A stretch of 64,000 nucleotides of DNA from Nansenia antarctica (Eukaryota; Chordata; Actinopteri; Argentiniformes; Microstomatidae), in assembly GCA_963989245.1 (NCBI GenBank), contig OZ022346.1, forward strand, positions 58,904,584 to 58,968,583. The letters run 5' to 3'. The notes beneath the pieces are model-generated. The model had not been told where the DNA came from. It saw only the letters and a list, made by a program, of their open reading frames with translations, and did not search any database. How positions within the stretch are numbered: position 1 is the first letter of the stretch; the number at the start of each line of letters is the position of its first letter. Below are positions 1 through 10,425 of the stretch, one piece after another. The position numbers and the translations under genes are program-made.

Positions 1-79
1 CCTGCTGTTCTCTACTGCTCTCTACTGCCCCCTGCTGTTCTCTACTGCCCCCTGCTGTTCTCTACTGCACTCTACTGCC
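1..79. repeat. 10-bp minisatellite, left remnant
   Basis: Tandem CTCTACTGCC/CTCTACTGCT units with some CCTGCTGTTC variants. This is the left part of the array that resumes at 1552; the hAT element at 80-1551 splits it. Confidence 0.85.
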
Positions 80-538
80 CAGGGTTTCCGTTAACTGGTA
101 ATTACCGGTCTTTGTCCGGTAAAATTTGTTGAAGTCCGACAAATTGAAAACTCGTCGGACATAATGTCCGGTGAAAATAATTCCCTCTAAGCACAATTTG
201 AATACAATTCGCTAAAGTTCACATTCTGATTCCTTCTATTTTAAAAAAGACGAATATATAGGCTATATATTTCTTTTATTATGATATGATTTGACGCCGG
301 CATGATGATGACTCCTAATGTGTAGGCTGGCCTATGCGAAACAGCTGTAATAGCCAGATGCCAGATGGGATTGATGCCAGATGGGATTACAGCCTAACCA
401 GTCTATTACCGCTAAACCCAGTAGCCCATTCGGCGATAACCCAGCCCACCTGGCAACCCTGCCAACCCGGCCACCATAATAATACGCAAACGTTGCAGCT
501 CAAAGTGCACCATAGCGAGCGATTAAATTAATGTAAAC

Positions 539-844
539 ATGGCAAAACAAAGTAAGCTTAGCAATTACTTCATGAAACCAAGCAACAATGAGTCTGAGGA
601 GAAGTCTGGCTCTGAAGAGATGGAGGCGGCTGACGCCGTCGTGGTGAGCACCGGTTGCGCGAACAATTGCAGGCCCTCTTCCTCCGGGACAAAGCGTGCG
701 TGTCCGACGCCCGGCTGGAGGAGCTGCTGGCTCGGGCGCTGGAGGCCAGTAACTACGGCGTGTCCGTGCTGGGGAACTCCAGCGAACCCAACTGGGATTT
801 CATCTCCTCCCTGTTTTTCACCAGCACCGTGCTGACCACCACGG
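539..844 (+). pseudogene. kcnk1: Transposase-like N terminus fused to a KCNK1-type K2P channel exon fragment
   Basis: An ATG at 539 opens a short reading frame (MAKQSKLSNYF, then an acidic Ser/Glu stretch) resembling the N termini of hAT transposase-like proteins. From about 640 the DNA switches to another frame that matches TWIK-type two-pore K+ channels: the extracellular cap helix, then LEASNYGVSVL, NWDF and FFTSTVLTTTG of the first pore helix. The exon ends at 844, after the first base of the pore glycine codon, with a perfect donor GTGAGT. That phase-1 break in the GYG codon is the conserved K2P intron position. The first transmembrane segment is absent, a TGA lies just upstream in the channel frame (631-633), and no later channel exon is seen. 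I infer a captured, 5'-truncated exon 1, not a working gene. Confidence 0.7.
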
Positions 845-846
845 GT

Positions 847-853
847 GAGTGCG

Positions 854-920
<67 letters not shown>

Positions 921-923
921 CTG

Positions 924-954
<31 letters not shown>
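847..954. repeat. (GT)n microsatellite
   Basis: About 108 bp of GT repeats with a few CGTG interruptions, starting immediately after the channel exon's donor site. It explains the His-Thr/Cys-Val open frames here. Confidence 0.95.
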
Positions 955-955
<1 letters not shown>

Positions 956-1551
956 AGACAGCGAGTGAGAGAGAGAGAAAAAACCTAATTAAAATGTCAT
1001 CGTATCCCAGCCTGCCTATCAATTGTTTCTCAATAAACAGTTATGTTCTCCTCATTGTCATACTCCCGAGTCCGATTAAGTATGATTTGACAGGCAGCTA
1101 AACGAAATGCCTTCCCAACCAGCGAGACCTGGTTATAGAAATGACGTTGTTTTATTGATAAAAAAAGGGTAAAACTGGAAAGAGAAAATAGAAAACTCAC
1201 ATTAATCCCAAATAATTTAACAAACTTCAGTTAACGTAATGTGGAGTCCGTTCATTGATCGATGCTGTCTGTTCAATTCCCAGTGAGGCGCCCGTTCAGC
1301 GCTGGACATAATGGCATAGCGCGCATGCGAATCATGTTATATTATTATATATTATATAGCTCGCATCTAATCGTATCGGATGAGAAATAGACATTAAATG
1401 GCATATATAGGCCGCTACACAACAGTAATCACCGCGACAAACAGCTATATTATATTTTAATATGATGACCGGAATATCTCACGTTTGTCCGGTAAATCGA
1501 AATCTTCCCGGACACGATGTCCAGCGGCAATTTTTTCTAACGGAAACCCTG

Positions 1552-2145
1552 CTACTGCCCTCTACTGCCCCCTACTTCTCTCTACTGCTCTCTACTGCCC
1601 CCTACTGCCCTCTACTGCTCCCTACTGCCCCCTACTGCTCTCTACTGCCCACTGCTGTTCTCTACTGCTCTCTACTAAACTCTACTGCTCTCTACTGCTC
1701 TCTACTGCTCTCTACTGCTCTCTACTGCCCTCTACTGCCCCCTGCTGTCCTCTACTGCTCTCTCCCTCTACTGCTCTCTACTGCACTCTACTGCCCTCTA
1801 CTGCTCTCTACTGCCCTCTACTGCCCTCTACTGCCCTCTACTGCTCTCTACTGCCCTCTACTGCCCTCTACTGCCCTCTACTGTCCTCTACTGTCCTCTA
1901 CTGTCCTCTACTGCTCTCTACTGCTCTCTCCTCTCCTCTACTGCTCTCTACTGCACTCTACTGCTCTCTACTGCCCTCTACTGCCCTCTACTGCCCTCTA
2001 CCGCCCTCTACTGCCCTCTACTGCCCTCTGCTGCTCTCTACTGCCCTCTACTGCCCTCTACTGCCCTCCACGGCTCTCTCCTACTGCTCTCTACTGCCCT
2101 CTACTGCTCTCTACTTCCCTCTACTGCTCTCTACTGTCACACAAT
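1552..2145. repeat. 10-bp CTCTACTGCC minisatellite, first array
   Basis: About 590 bp of CTCTACTG(C/T)(C/T) units continuing the array at 1-79. Because ten is not a multiple of three, the frames rotate and give long Leu/Tyr/Ser-rich spurious frames. The same array recurs at 5754-6183. Confidence 0.95.
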
Positions 2146-2159
2146 TATTCAGAGCTTTG

Positions 2160-3068
2160 AACGAGATTATTAACACCCGAACAGCCATGGGTGGGGTCAT
2201 TAACACTAGAACAGCCATGGGTGGGGTCATTAACACTAGAACAGCCACGGGTGGGGTCATTAACACTAGAACAGCCATGGGTTGGGTCATTAACACTAGA
2301 ACAGCCATGGGTTGGGTCATTAACACTAGAACAGCCATGGGTGGGGTCATTAACACTAGAACAGCCATGGGTGGGGTCGTTAACACTAGAACAGCCATGG
2401 GTGTGGTCAATAACACTAGAACAGCCATGGGTGGGGTCATTAACACTAGAACAGCCATGGGTGGGGTCATTAACACTAGAACAGCCACGGGTGGGGTCAT
2501 TGACACTAGAACAGCCATGGGTTGGGTCATTAACACTAGAACAGCCATGGGTTGGGTCATTAACACTAGAACAGCCATGGGTGGGGTCATTAACACTAGA
2601 ACAGCCATGGGTGGGGTCGTTAACACTAGAACAGCCATGGGTGTGGTCAATAACACTAGAACAGCCATGGGTGGGGTCATTAACACTAGAACAGCCATGG
2701 GTGGGGTCATTAACACTAGAACAGCCATGGGTGGGGTCATTAACACTAGAACAGCCACGGGTGGGGTCATTAACACTAGAAGTCACGGATGGGGTCATTA
2801 ACACTAGAACAGCCATGGGTGTTGTCATTAACACTAGAACAGCCATGGGTGGGGTCATTAACACTAGAAGTCACAGATGGGGTCATTAACACTAAAACAG
2901 CCATGGGTGGGGTCATTAACACTAGAACAGGCATGGGTGGGGTCATTAACACTAGAACAGCCATGGGTGGGGTCATTAACACTAGAACAGCCATGGGTGG
3001 GGTCATTAACACTAGAACAGCCATGGGTGGGGTCATTAACACTAGAACAGCCATGGGTGGGGTCATTT
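2160..3068. repeat. 30-bp minisatellite, first array
   Basis: About 30 units of 30 bp (unit begins GTCATTAACACTAGAACA and ends with CCATGGGTGGG). Several shorter units end in AGTCACGGATGG. The unit length is divisible by three, so several frames on both strands stay open for 200-400 codons; these are not genes. It lies in the intron before the zinc-finger exon at 3791, and a second copy is at 6187-6752. Confidence 0.95.
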
Positions 3069-3790
3069 GACCTAGTGAGTAAAAATACATTCTACCTTTG
3101 AAGTCGATCAAATTTCAGGACCCTCCTTTCATGACTTTTCCGAGATAAATGCGTTCTACCACCCAGTATCCTGACATGTTCTAAATCTACCTCGTATAAA
3201 GCTATTTCTATAACAGGTTTTACCCCAGTTACATACGCAGTAGTGATAGGATATTATATGTCTATGTACAGACAGTTATGAATGATAAACTTAACAGTAG
3301 GTCTCGCTATAGCTATCGCAGCAAAGTACTTGCAGTAGCCTACATTTGATTATGTCTGTAATCCTCAACGGATTTTCATGGAACATGGAACAAATACAAT
3401 TTTATTTATGATACAGTATATAATGTGTATAAAGTGTATTTATGATACAGTATATAATGTATATCAATTTAAAAATATTAGCATATTTATTACTATTATT
3501 TTTTAATAATGATAATCAACCTCTTCTGCATCATATGTGCAGCCACTCCCCGTGATAATCTGACCGTAATCCTGTATGGTGGTACGATGCTTGTAGGAGG
3601 TGCAGAGGTTTGTCTCTCTGAGACATACTTAGATAGATTAACAAATGTTGATATTTAATTTCTCTCTATATATTTTTTTCTTAATATCCTAATGCTGTAT
3701 GTAAAGCACTTTGAATTGCCCTTGTTGTATCAAATGTGCTATACAAATAAACTTGCCTATGTAACCCTGTATATGTTCCTATTCTTACAG
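3069..3790 (+). repeat. Duplicated intron segment, copy 1
   Basis: Starting near CCTAGTGAGTAAAAATA, this stretch is nearly identical to 6850-7572 apart from scattered substitutions and small indels. Both copies end with a pyrimidine-rich acceptor ATTCTTACAG and run on into the same first 35 exon bases. It is AT-rich, with no coding sequence of its own. Confidence 0.85.
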
Positions 3791-6700
3791 ACCAGCAGAG
3801 CTCCAACCCAGGTTCAGACAGCGAGATGGAGGCTTCTGCTTACTCGGTGTCAGAGAGCCAGAGGGCACACCTTGGGTCCCCTGATGCAGAGACAGAAGGA
3901 CAGAACCACCGGAAGGACAATCTTATTAGGCTCCAGCCACCACCTCCCACCCACAGGGACCATCACTCTCCCAACATTAAAGAAGAGTACGACACACCGT
4001 GGGACAGGTTTCTACGGGACTTTATCAAAAACCAAAAGGCTAAAGATGAGATGCTCAGCAGAGTTACGTCAGGGTGTCACCTCTCTGAAGCAGCGAATGA
4101 CATGGATAGTGACAGTAATGACATGGATAGTGACAGTAATGACATGGATAGTGACAGTAATGACATGGATAGTGACAGTAACGGCAGTTCAGAGGTCAAG
4201 ACTGGAGGTCAGGAGGTCAAGATCGAAGAGTGCTATGGTAGGAATTCCTCTCAGCAAAGGCCAACCACGGGCCGCGCTAGAGCTGACCAATCACATCCTG
4301 AGTCAGGTGGTCACAAGAGCAGCTCAGTGATTGGATTACAGGAGCAGCAGAGAAGGACAGCGGCAGGGCAAACCTCTGAGCACAGGAAACATAGTTGTGG
4401 TCATGAGGACATGCGCCAGTGCTACGTCCAGTGTGGGAAGAAACTAAACACGGCGGATATTGTGAAAATACAGCAGCGAATTAGAAGACCAGACCAACAC
4501 CGTTGTGCTACAACTGATCAGTAAGTCACACATGCTGCTAACGCTAACACGTGCTGCTAACCCCTAACACATGCTGCTAACGCTAACACATGCTGCTAAC
4601 GCTAACACATGCTGCTAACGCTAACACATGCTGCTAACCCCTAACACATGCTGCTAACCCCTAACACATGCTGCTAACACTAACACATGCTGCTAACCCT
4701 AAAACATGAAAGGGCAATTGGTAATTAAACAGTAGGTAATTAAAGAGTAGGTAGTTAAAGGGCAGTTGGTAACTAAACAGTAGGTAATTAAACAGTAGGT
4801 AATTAAACAGTTGGTAGTTAAAGGGCAGAACTATAAGCACGTCTAACAGATGAATGTCATGTATGATAAGGCAGCAAGCTGGCTTGGAAGGGAGCTGCCA
4901 GTCAAGCGTGCAAAGGCCACGCCCACACAGCCTCAGAACTGTCTGACCAGGAAGTAGAGCCTAACTAGAAGATTATTTTCATAGTTTATTATGTGTCAAC
5001 ATTTTTCCTGGACACAAAATACATTTGGAACCATTTAATGTTTACTTTCCAGACCCTTAAATTACAGCAAATGCAATCAGTAATATTATTATTGCATTTG
5101 CAGGACGTGTCCTGTCAGTCTAGATGGGAGTTCAGTGAACTGTTTGTCTGTCATGTCTAATCGACCTGCGTTGTTTCTGCCTCCAGTGTTTCCAGCCGCA
5201 GGTCCTCTTCAGCTCATGTAACCATGGTAACCATGTATGAACCAGAATGCACCGAGTCCCCCAGATCTGGCCGTGGTTCTCCAGCCCTGAAAAGCCCACA
5301 TTGGGGAAGAGGAAGAGGACAGAGGAAGAGTGGAGGACAAGAGGACAGAGGAAGAGTGGAGATGAAAGACAGTGAGATGGATGGTAAGTCTTTGTTATTG
5401 GTGAGTGTCATTGCACTGTTGTAAAACCAATGCTGCCAGTGCAGTGTAAGTCAGTCAGTACCTGCATCGTCTGACAGTCCTGCTCTCTCCCACTGTGTGG
5501 GGTTGATATATCAGGGCTAGTTCCCCAATCTAACCCAGTCCTGGACTACAGGACAGCCACATGTAAACACTTTTATCCCCAATCTAACCCAGTCCTGGAC
5601 TACAGGACAGTCACATGTAAACACTTTTATCCAAAGTGACTTACTACATTTGTCTAAAGTAAGTGAATCAGTTTACACAATTGGGGAATAAAACATAATA
5701 AAAACAGACAAGAGAGAAATATGATAGAAAATCCATTTTAGGAATAGCAACTGCACTCTACTGCTCTCTACTGCTCTCTACTGCCCTCTACTGCTCTCTA
5801 CTGCCCCCTACTGCTCTCTACTGCCCCCTACTGCTCTCTACTGCCCCCTGCTGTTCTCTACTGCTCTCTACTGCCCCCTGCTGTTCTCTACTGCTCTCTA
5901 CTGCACTCTACTGCACTCTACTGCCCTCTACTGCTCTCTACTGCACTCTACTGCCCTCTACTGCTCTCTACTGCTCTCTACTGCTCTCTACTGCTCTCTA
6001 CTGCTCTCTACTGCCCTCTACTGCCCTCTACTGCTCTCTACTGCCCTCTACCGCCCTCTACCGCCCTCTACCGCCCTCTGCCGCCCTCTACTGCCCTCTA
6101 CTGCCCTCTACTGCCCTCTACTGTCCTCTACTGCTCTCTACTGCCCTCTACTGCTCTCTACTGCCCTCTACTGCTCTCTACTGTCACAAAATTATTCAGA
6201 GCTTTGAACGAGATTATTAACACCCGAACAGCCATGGGTGGGGTCATTAACACTAGAACAGCCATGGGTGGGGTCATTAACACTAGAACAGCCACGGGTG
6301 GGGTCATTGACACTAGAACAGCCATGGGTTGGGTCATTAACACTAGAACAGCCATGGGTTGGGTCATTAACACTAGAACAGCCATGGATGGGGTCATTAA
6401 CACTAGAACAGCCATGGGTGGGGTCGTTAACACTAGAACAGCCATGGGTGGGGTCAATAACACTAGAACAGCCATGGGTGGGGTCATTAACACTAGAACA
6501 GCCATGGGTGGGGTCATTAACACTAGAACAGCCATGGGTGGGGTCATTAACACTAGAACAGCCACGGGTGGGGTCATTAACACTAGAAGTCACGGATGGG
6601 GTCATTAACACTAGAACAGCCATGGGTGTTGTCATTAACACTAGAACAGCCATGGGTGTTGTCATTAACACTAGAACAGCCATGGGTGTTGTCATTAACA

Positions 6701-8459
6701 CTAGAACAGCCATGGGTGGGGTCATTAACACTAGAAGTCACAGATGGGGTCATTATGAATGAATGAATGGTCTTTATTGTCATTGATATAGTACAGGTAC
6801 CAAACAACGAAATTTGGGAGGGGGGGCTCCCATGGGTGGGGTCATTTAACCTAGTGAGTAAAAATAAATTCTACCTTTTAAGTCGATCAAATTTCAGGAC
6901 CCTCCTTTCATGACTTATCCGAGATAAGTGCGTTCTACCACCCAGTATCCTGACATCCTAAATCTACTTCGTATAAAGCTATTTCAATCACAGGTTTTAG
7001 CCCAGTTACATACGCAGTAGTGATAGGATATTATATGTCAATGTACAGACAGTTATGAATGCTAAACTGTACAGTAGGTCTCGCTATAGCTATCGCAGCA
7101 AAGTACTTGCAGTAGCCTACATTTGATTATGTCTGTAATCCTCAACTGATTTTCATGGAACAACATGGAACAAATACAATTGTATTTATGATACAGTATA
7201 TAATGTGTATTAAGTGTATTTATGATGCAGTATATAATGTATATCAATTTTCAAATATTAGCATATTTATTACTATTATTTTGTAATAATGATAATCAAC
7301 CTCTTTTGCATCATATGTGCAGCCACTCCCCGTGATAATCTGACCGTAATCCTGTATGGTGGTACGATGCTTGTAGGAGGTGCAGAGGTTTATCTCTCTG
7401 AGAGACTTACTTAGATAGATAAACAAATGTTGATATTTAATTTCTCTCTATATTTTTTTTTCTTAATATCCTAATGCTGTATGTAAAGCACTTTGAATTG
7501 CCCTTGTTGTATAAAATGTGCTATACAAATAAACTTGCCTATGTAACCCTGTATATGTTCCTATTCTTACAGACCAGCAGAGCTCCAACCCAGGTTCAGA
7601 CAGCGAGCCCAGCTCCACCACACCAGGAAACCATCAACAACACAGGAGCTCGAGGCGGAAGAATCACCTTAAAACACACCCACAGACTTACACCGGAGAG
7701 AAGACCTACCGCTGCCCACTGTGTGGGAAGAGTTTTAGTGGAGGAGGAGCCCTGAAGAAGCATCACAGAATACACACTGGGGAGAAACCATACCACTGCT
7801 CCCAGTGTGGGAAGAGTTTCAATCAATCAGGAAGTCTAAAGATTCACCAGAGAATACACACCGGGGAGAAACCATACCACTGCTCCCAGTGTGGGAAGAG
7901 GTTCAATGAATCAGGAAGTCTAAAGATTCACCAGAGAATACACACCGGGGAGAAACCATACCACTGCTCCCAGTGTGGGAAGAGTTTTAGTGAATTAGGA
8001 AGTCTAAAGATTCACCAGAGAATACACACCGGGGAGAAACCATACCACTGCTCCCAGTGTGGGAAGAGTTTCAGTCAAGCAGGAGACCTGAAGATGCATC
8101 AGAGAATACACACCGGAGAGAAACCATACCACTGCTCCCAGTGTGGGAAGAGTTTCAGTAAAGCAGGAGACCTGAAGATTCACCAGAGAATACACACCGG
8201 GGAGAAACCATACCACTGCTCCCAGTGTGGGAAGAGTTTCAGTCAAGCAGGAGACCTGAAGAAGCATCAGAGAATACACACCGGAGAGAAACCATACCAC
8301 TGCTCCCAGTGTGAGAAGAGTTTCAATGAATCAGGAAGTCTAAAGAATCATCAGAGAATACACACAGGAGAAAAACCATACCACTGCTCCCAGTGTGGGA
8401 AGAGTTTCAATCGAGCAGATTCCCTAAAGAAGCATCAGAGAATACACACAGGAGAGTAA
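3791..8459 (+). CDS. C2H2 zinc-finger protein gene, 3' three exons
   Basis: Three exons join in frame with canonical sites: 3791-4519 (donor GTAAGT), 5187-5382 (donor GTAAGT) and 7573-8459 (stop TAA at 8457). Exon phases agree (2 then 1). The first exon encodes an acidic, Ser-rich region with TPWDRFLRDFIK and four DMDSDSN repeats. The second encodes a basic Gly/Arg-rich linker. The last encodes nine C2H2 fingers with TGEKPYHC linkers, from about 7707 to the stop. The product is probably a nuclear DNA-binding regulator. An ATG at 3826 could start translation, but the open frame enters from a spliced acceptor, so upstream exons may lie outside the window. Exons 1 and 3 begin with the same residues (QQSSNPGSDSE), because the exon edge was copied together with the intron block. 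I cannot name the orthologue. Confidence 0.75.
4096..4179 (+). repeat. Four 21-bp repeats inside zinc-finger exon
   Basis: Four perfect copies of a 21-bp unit (AATGACATGGATAGTGACAGT is one full unit; key residues Asp-Met-Asp-Ser-Asp-Ser). They keep the frame and give an acidic repeat in the N-terminal half of the zinc-finger protein. Confidence 0.9.
4528..4830. repeat. Two short tandem arrays after the donor site
   Basis: About nine copies of a roughly 19-bp unit (CTAACACATGCTGCTAACG type) occupy about 4531-4700. An imperfect array of TAGGTAATTAAACAG-like units then runs to about 4830. Both lie in the intron directly after the exon ending at 4519. Confidence 0.85.
4831..5186. other. Intron, no further feature seen
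   Basis: Ordinary intronic sequence between zinc-finger exons 1 and 2, ending in the acceptor TCTGCCTCCAG. No gene or repeat family recognised. Confidence 0.6.
5524..5635. repeat. Two tandem copies of a ~55-bp unit
   Basis: CCCCAATCTAACCCAGTCCT followed by GGACTACAGGACAG(C/T)CACATG and TAAACACTTTTATCC occurs twice in direct succession in the intron. Confidence 0.85.
5754..6183. repeat. 10-bp CTCTACTGCC minisatellite, second array
   Basis: Same unit as at 1552-2145, again directly followed by the CACAA(A)ATTATTCAGAGCTTTG spacer and the 30-bp array. It is part of the duplicated block. Confidence 0.95.
6187..6752. repeat. 30-bp minisatellite, second array
   Basis: About 18 units of the same 30-bp repeat as 2160-3068, including the AGTCACGGATGG-type short units in equivalent places. 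A LINE tail fragment interrupts its right end. Confidence 0.95.
6753..6830 (-). mobile_element. Very short LINE 3' end insertion
   Basis: GAATGAATGAATGG plus TCTTTATTGTCATT and GTACAGGTACCAAACAACGA match the 3' termini of the LINEs at 33028 and 55311. Only about 75 bp of the element inserted, and minisatellite sequence (CCATGGGTGGGGTCATT) resumes right after it. Confidence 0.85.
6850..7572 (+). repeat. Duplicated intron segment, copy 2
   Basis: Second copy of 3069-3790, ending in the same acceptor ATTCTTACAG in front of the zinc-finger exon. Differences include a few substitutions and short indels (for example near 6957 and 7157). Confidence 0.85.
7707..8456 (+). other. Nine tandem C2H2 zinc fingers
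   Basis: Nine 84-bp (28-residue) repeats of C-X2-C-X12-H-X3-H type. Read at helix positions -1,2,3,6 the fingers are: GGAK, QGSI, EGSI, EGSI, QGDM, KGDI, QGDK, EGSN, RDSK. Framework and linker are almost invariant, so the differences sit mostly at base-contacting positions. This indicates recent internal duplication of fingers. Confidence 0.85.
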
Positions 8460-8474
8460 CCATACCACTGCTCT

Positions 8475-9431
8475 GGAAACGAGCGTAGCTGTACGTCGGG
8501 TATTACCTACTGGTTATGCAGAGTTATTACAGGCATGTGAGCCGCACTGCCTATACTGTAATTCATGCGAAGTGAATGTGGCTCGTAATAAAATTAACGA
8601 TGTTGTTATCAGCCGAGAAAATGAGTTAAGAAATGATTTTCTTTTACAACTTGAGTACAAGCATTTGCCTGGTTAGTAATCAAACGTTAAATCACCCTTC
8701 TCTGCCCTCTCCCGCTTCCAGACGAACGCCTACCCTATATTTTAGCACTTGGCTTAATTCAGCCGCTTTTCTTTGAGCCGCTATTCACCTGCTGTTACGG
8801 CTGTAGTGGTTGCAGCCGTAGTGTGTGTGTTGTTTCTTGTGTTGTTTCTCCCAGGTGATTGTCCTTCCTCCTGCCTGCGGCCATGGCGACGGCCTGATTG
8901 AGCACAGGTGTGCTTGAGAGTTGTTCTTGTTTTGGTTATTGTTAAATGCAGCTGTAATTTTGTATACCTTAGTTTTGTCGTTTGTGTTTATTAGTCTTAG
9001 GTTCAGTGTTTAGTGTTATTTGTAGTTTGATCACTAGGCCTATTAAGTTTTTTCATTTATTCTTTATTACCGTTAATATTATATATTCATTCGCTCTTTG
9101 TTTTGATAGAGTAGTTTTAAGTTCAGGAGTTTCACGGAAACCAGTTTTTTGTTTATTCTAAAATAAATCTTTATTTTACATTGCCGTTTCTCCTCTCATT
9201 CTTGTCCCCCCGGTTTTATTTAATTGTTACCCCCCCCTAATTCCTAGACCATCTAGGGGGTCGTAACACCTGCGTTCAATTTAAAGTATATTTGGTATTT
9301 ATAGAAGGAAGCACGTATGCAATGTTAAACAAGTGCAGCTCGTTTTATAAATTATGCTTACGTCCGTTTAGAAAAATGTGCTCACGTGAAAGTCAAAGAT
9401 GACGTTCAAGTACCTTTTTATAAATGAGGCC
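8475..9431. repeat. Interspersed repeat mosaic, no gene
   Basis: Parts recur elsewhere in inverted orientation. The run GTATTACCTACTGGTTATGC and the next ~45 bp (8500-8565) match 49926-49990. CTCTGCCCTCTCCCGCT plus CTTGGCTTAATTCAGCCGCT (8700-8768) match 12700-12745, and TATATTTGGTATTTATAG (9286-9304) matches 12639-12657. The segment ends TTTATAAATGAGGCCCC, a common end of fish repeats. Family not identified. Confidence 0.6.
8587..8592 (+). terminator. Candidate polyadenylation signal of the zinc-finger gene
   Basis: AATAAA about 130 bp after the stop at 8457. It lies in sequence that may itself belong to an interspersed repeat, so use is uncertain. Confidence 0.4.
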
Positions 9432-9433
9432 CC

Positions 9434-9530
9434 AGGGGTGGCCAACCAGTTGGAGACTAAGAGCCCCAAATAATTGTTGGGGTACCAGAAAGAGCCACAT
9501 CATACATGCAGGCTCACAAAAGCTCTCACT
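9434..9530 (+). mobile_element. hAT-like left terminus, partner not found
   Basis: CAGGGGTGGCCAACCAGTTG followed by AGAGCCACATCATACATG resembles the left end of Charlie-type hAT elements. No matching CCACCCCTG end was found downstream, so this is only a remnant. Confidence 0.4.
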
Positions 9531-9786
9531 CACACACACGCAATACATTTCCAATAGGCTATGAGACCAGTGGTGTCATTTCAGCAAAAGCCAAGGCATG
9601 GCAAGGTACAGAATAGGGGGGTTGAGGGGGGGTTTCAAATCAGTTGTGCAATAGTCTATTTTGGTGAGTTCTTTCTATACAATTGACTTATATTACATTA
9701 AGGTAATGAATAAAGGAGACAGCTACAGTATGTAGGTAGTAATCTACATCTTTCCTAGCAGGTGGACCTGGTTCAATCTCCTTAGA

Positions 9787-10316
9787 AACAGAATAGATAG
9801 AATAGAATAGACTTTATTGTCGTTGTACAGTTGCCTATACAAGGAAATTGTAGTGGCTTTTCCGAAGGTGCAAAAAAACAGAAAACATATTCACATATTC
9901 ACAAACATATACACATATAAGATAAACATTTATGAACATGTCTTATGTCTACTGTTCAGTGTTCTGATGGTCCATGGGTAGAAACTGTTGGACAGCCTGT
10001 TTGTTCTAGCCTTTATGCTCCTGTACCTCACTCCAGAGCGCATCAGGCTGAACAGGTGGTGACCAGGGTGGAGGTGGTCTTTAAGAATCATTCCTGCTCT
10101 GGAGAGGCACCGAGAGCGTGCCACGTCATCCAGGGAGGGCAGGGGACAGCCGATTACTTTTTCCGCTGACTTCACCACTCTCTGCAGTCTCTTTTTGTCC
10201 ACTACCTTGCAGCCAGCGTACCATGCTGTGATGGAGAATGTCAGCACACTCTCAATGATGGAGTGGTAGAAGGTTACCAGCAGCTTCTCCTCCACCCTGT
10301 TTCTTTTGAGAACATT
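9787..10316 (-). mobile_element. 5'-truncated LINE, Rex/CR1-L2 type, 3' end
   Basis: The - strand frame 10295-9930 encodes the C-terminal region after reverse transcriptase (KLLVTFYHSIIESVLTFSIT, later RLQRVVKSAEKVIG and SIKARTNRLSNSF), related to the ends of the LINEs at 33028 and 55311. The 3' end reads ACAATAAAG followed by a TCTAT/ATTCT microsatellite tail at about 9787-9815, typical of this Jockey-superfamily group. The copy starts abruptly near 10316. Confidence 0.8.
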
Positions 10317-10425
10317 ACAGATTTAGCTATTCTCAACTCTAAATCAACTGCACTGTTAAAACATTTTTTTTTTTTTTTTTACATATTTGTGTTACAGCTC
10401 ACCTATTACAAGTGAGACGATTGAC

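Larger units (their letters stand above)
80..1551 (+). mobile_element. hAT-type DNA transposon carrying captured host sequence
   Basis: The element starts CAGGGTTTCCGTTA and ends with the exact inverse TAACGGAAACCCTG. It is flanked on both sides by the same 8 bp, CTACTGCC (72-79 and 1552-1559). CAGGG termini and an 8-bp target duplication are hallmarks of the hAT superfamily. Subterminal DNA on both sides holds repeated TCCGG/GTCCGGT motifs (about 105-175 and 1468-1525), which look like transposase-binding repeats. Because the target is a 10-bp tandem repeat, flanking identity alone would be weak evidence, but the exact termini settle the boundaries. The element is too short for a full hAT transposase and is non-autonomous. 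Inside are a short transposase-like N terminus, a potassium-channel exon piece and a GT microsatellite. Confidence 0.85.

Noticed and set aside
1485..2889. Long open frames of 200-440 codons on both strands
   Set aside because: They are translations of the 10-bp and 30-bp minisatellites. They overlap in several frames, and similar frames recur in the second array.
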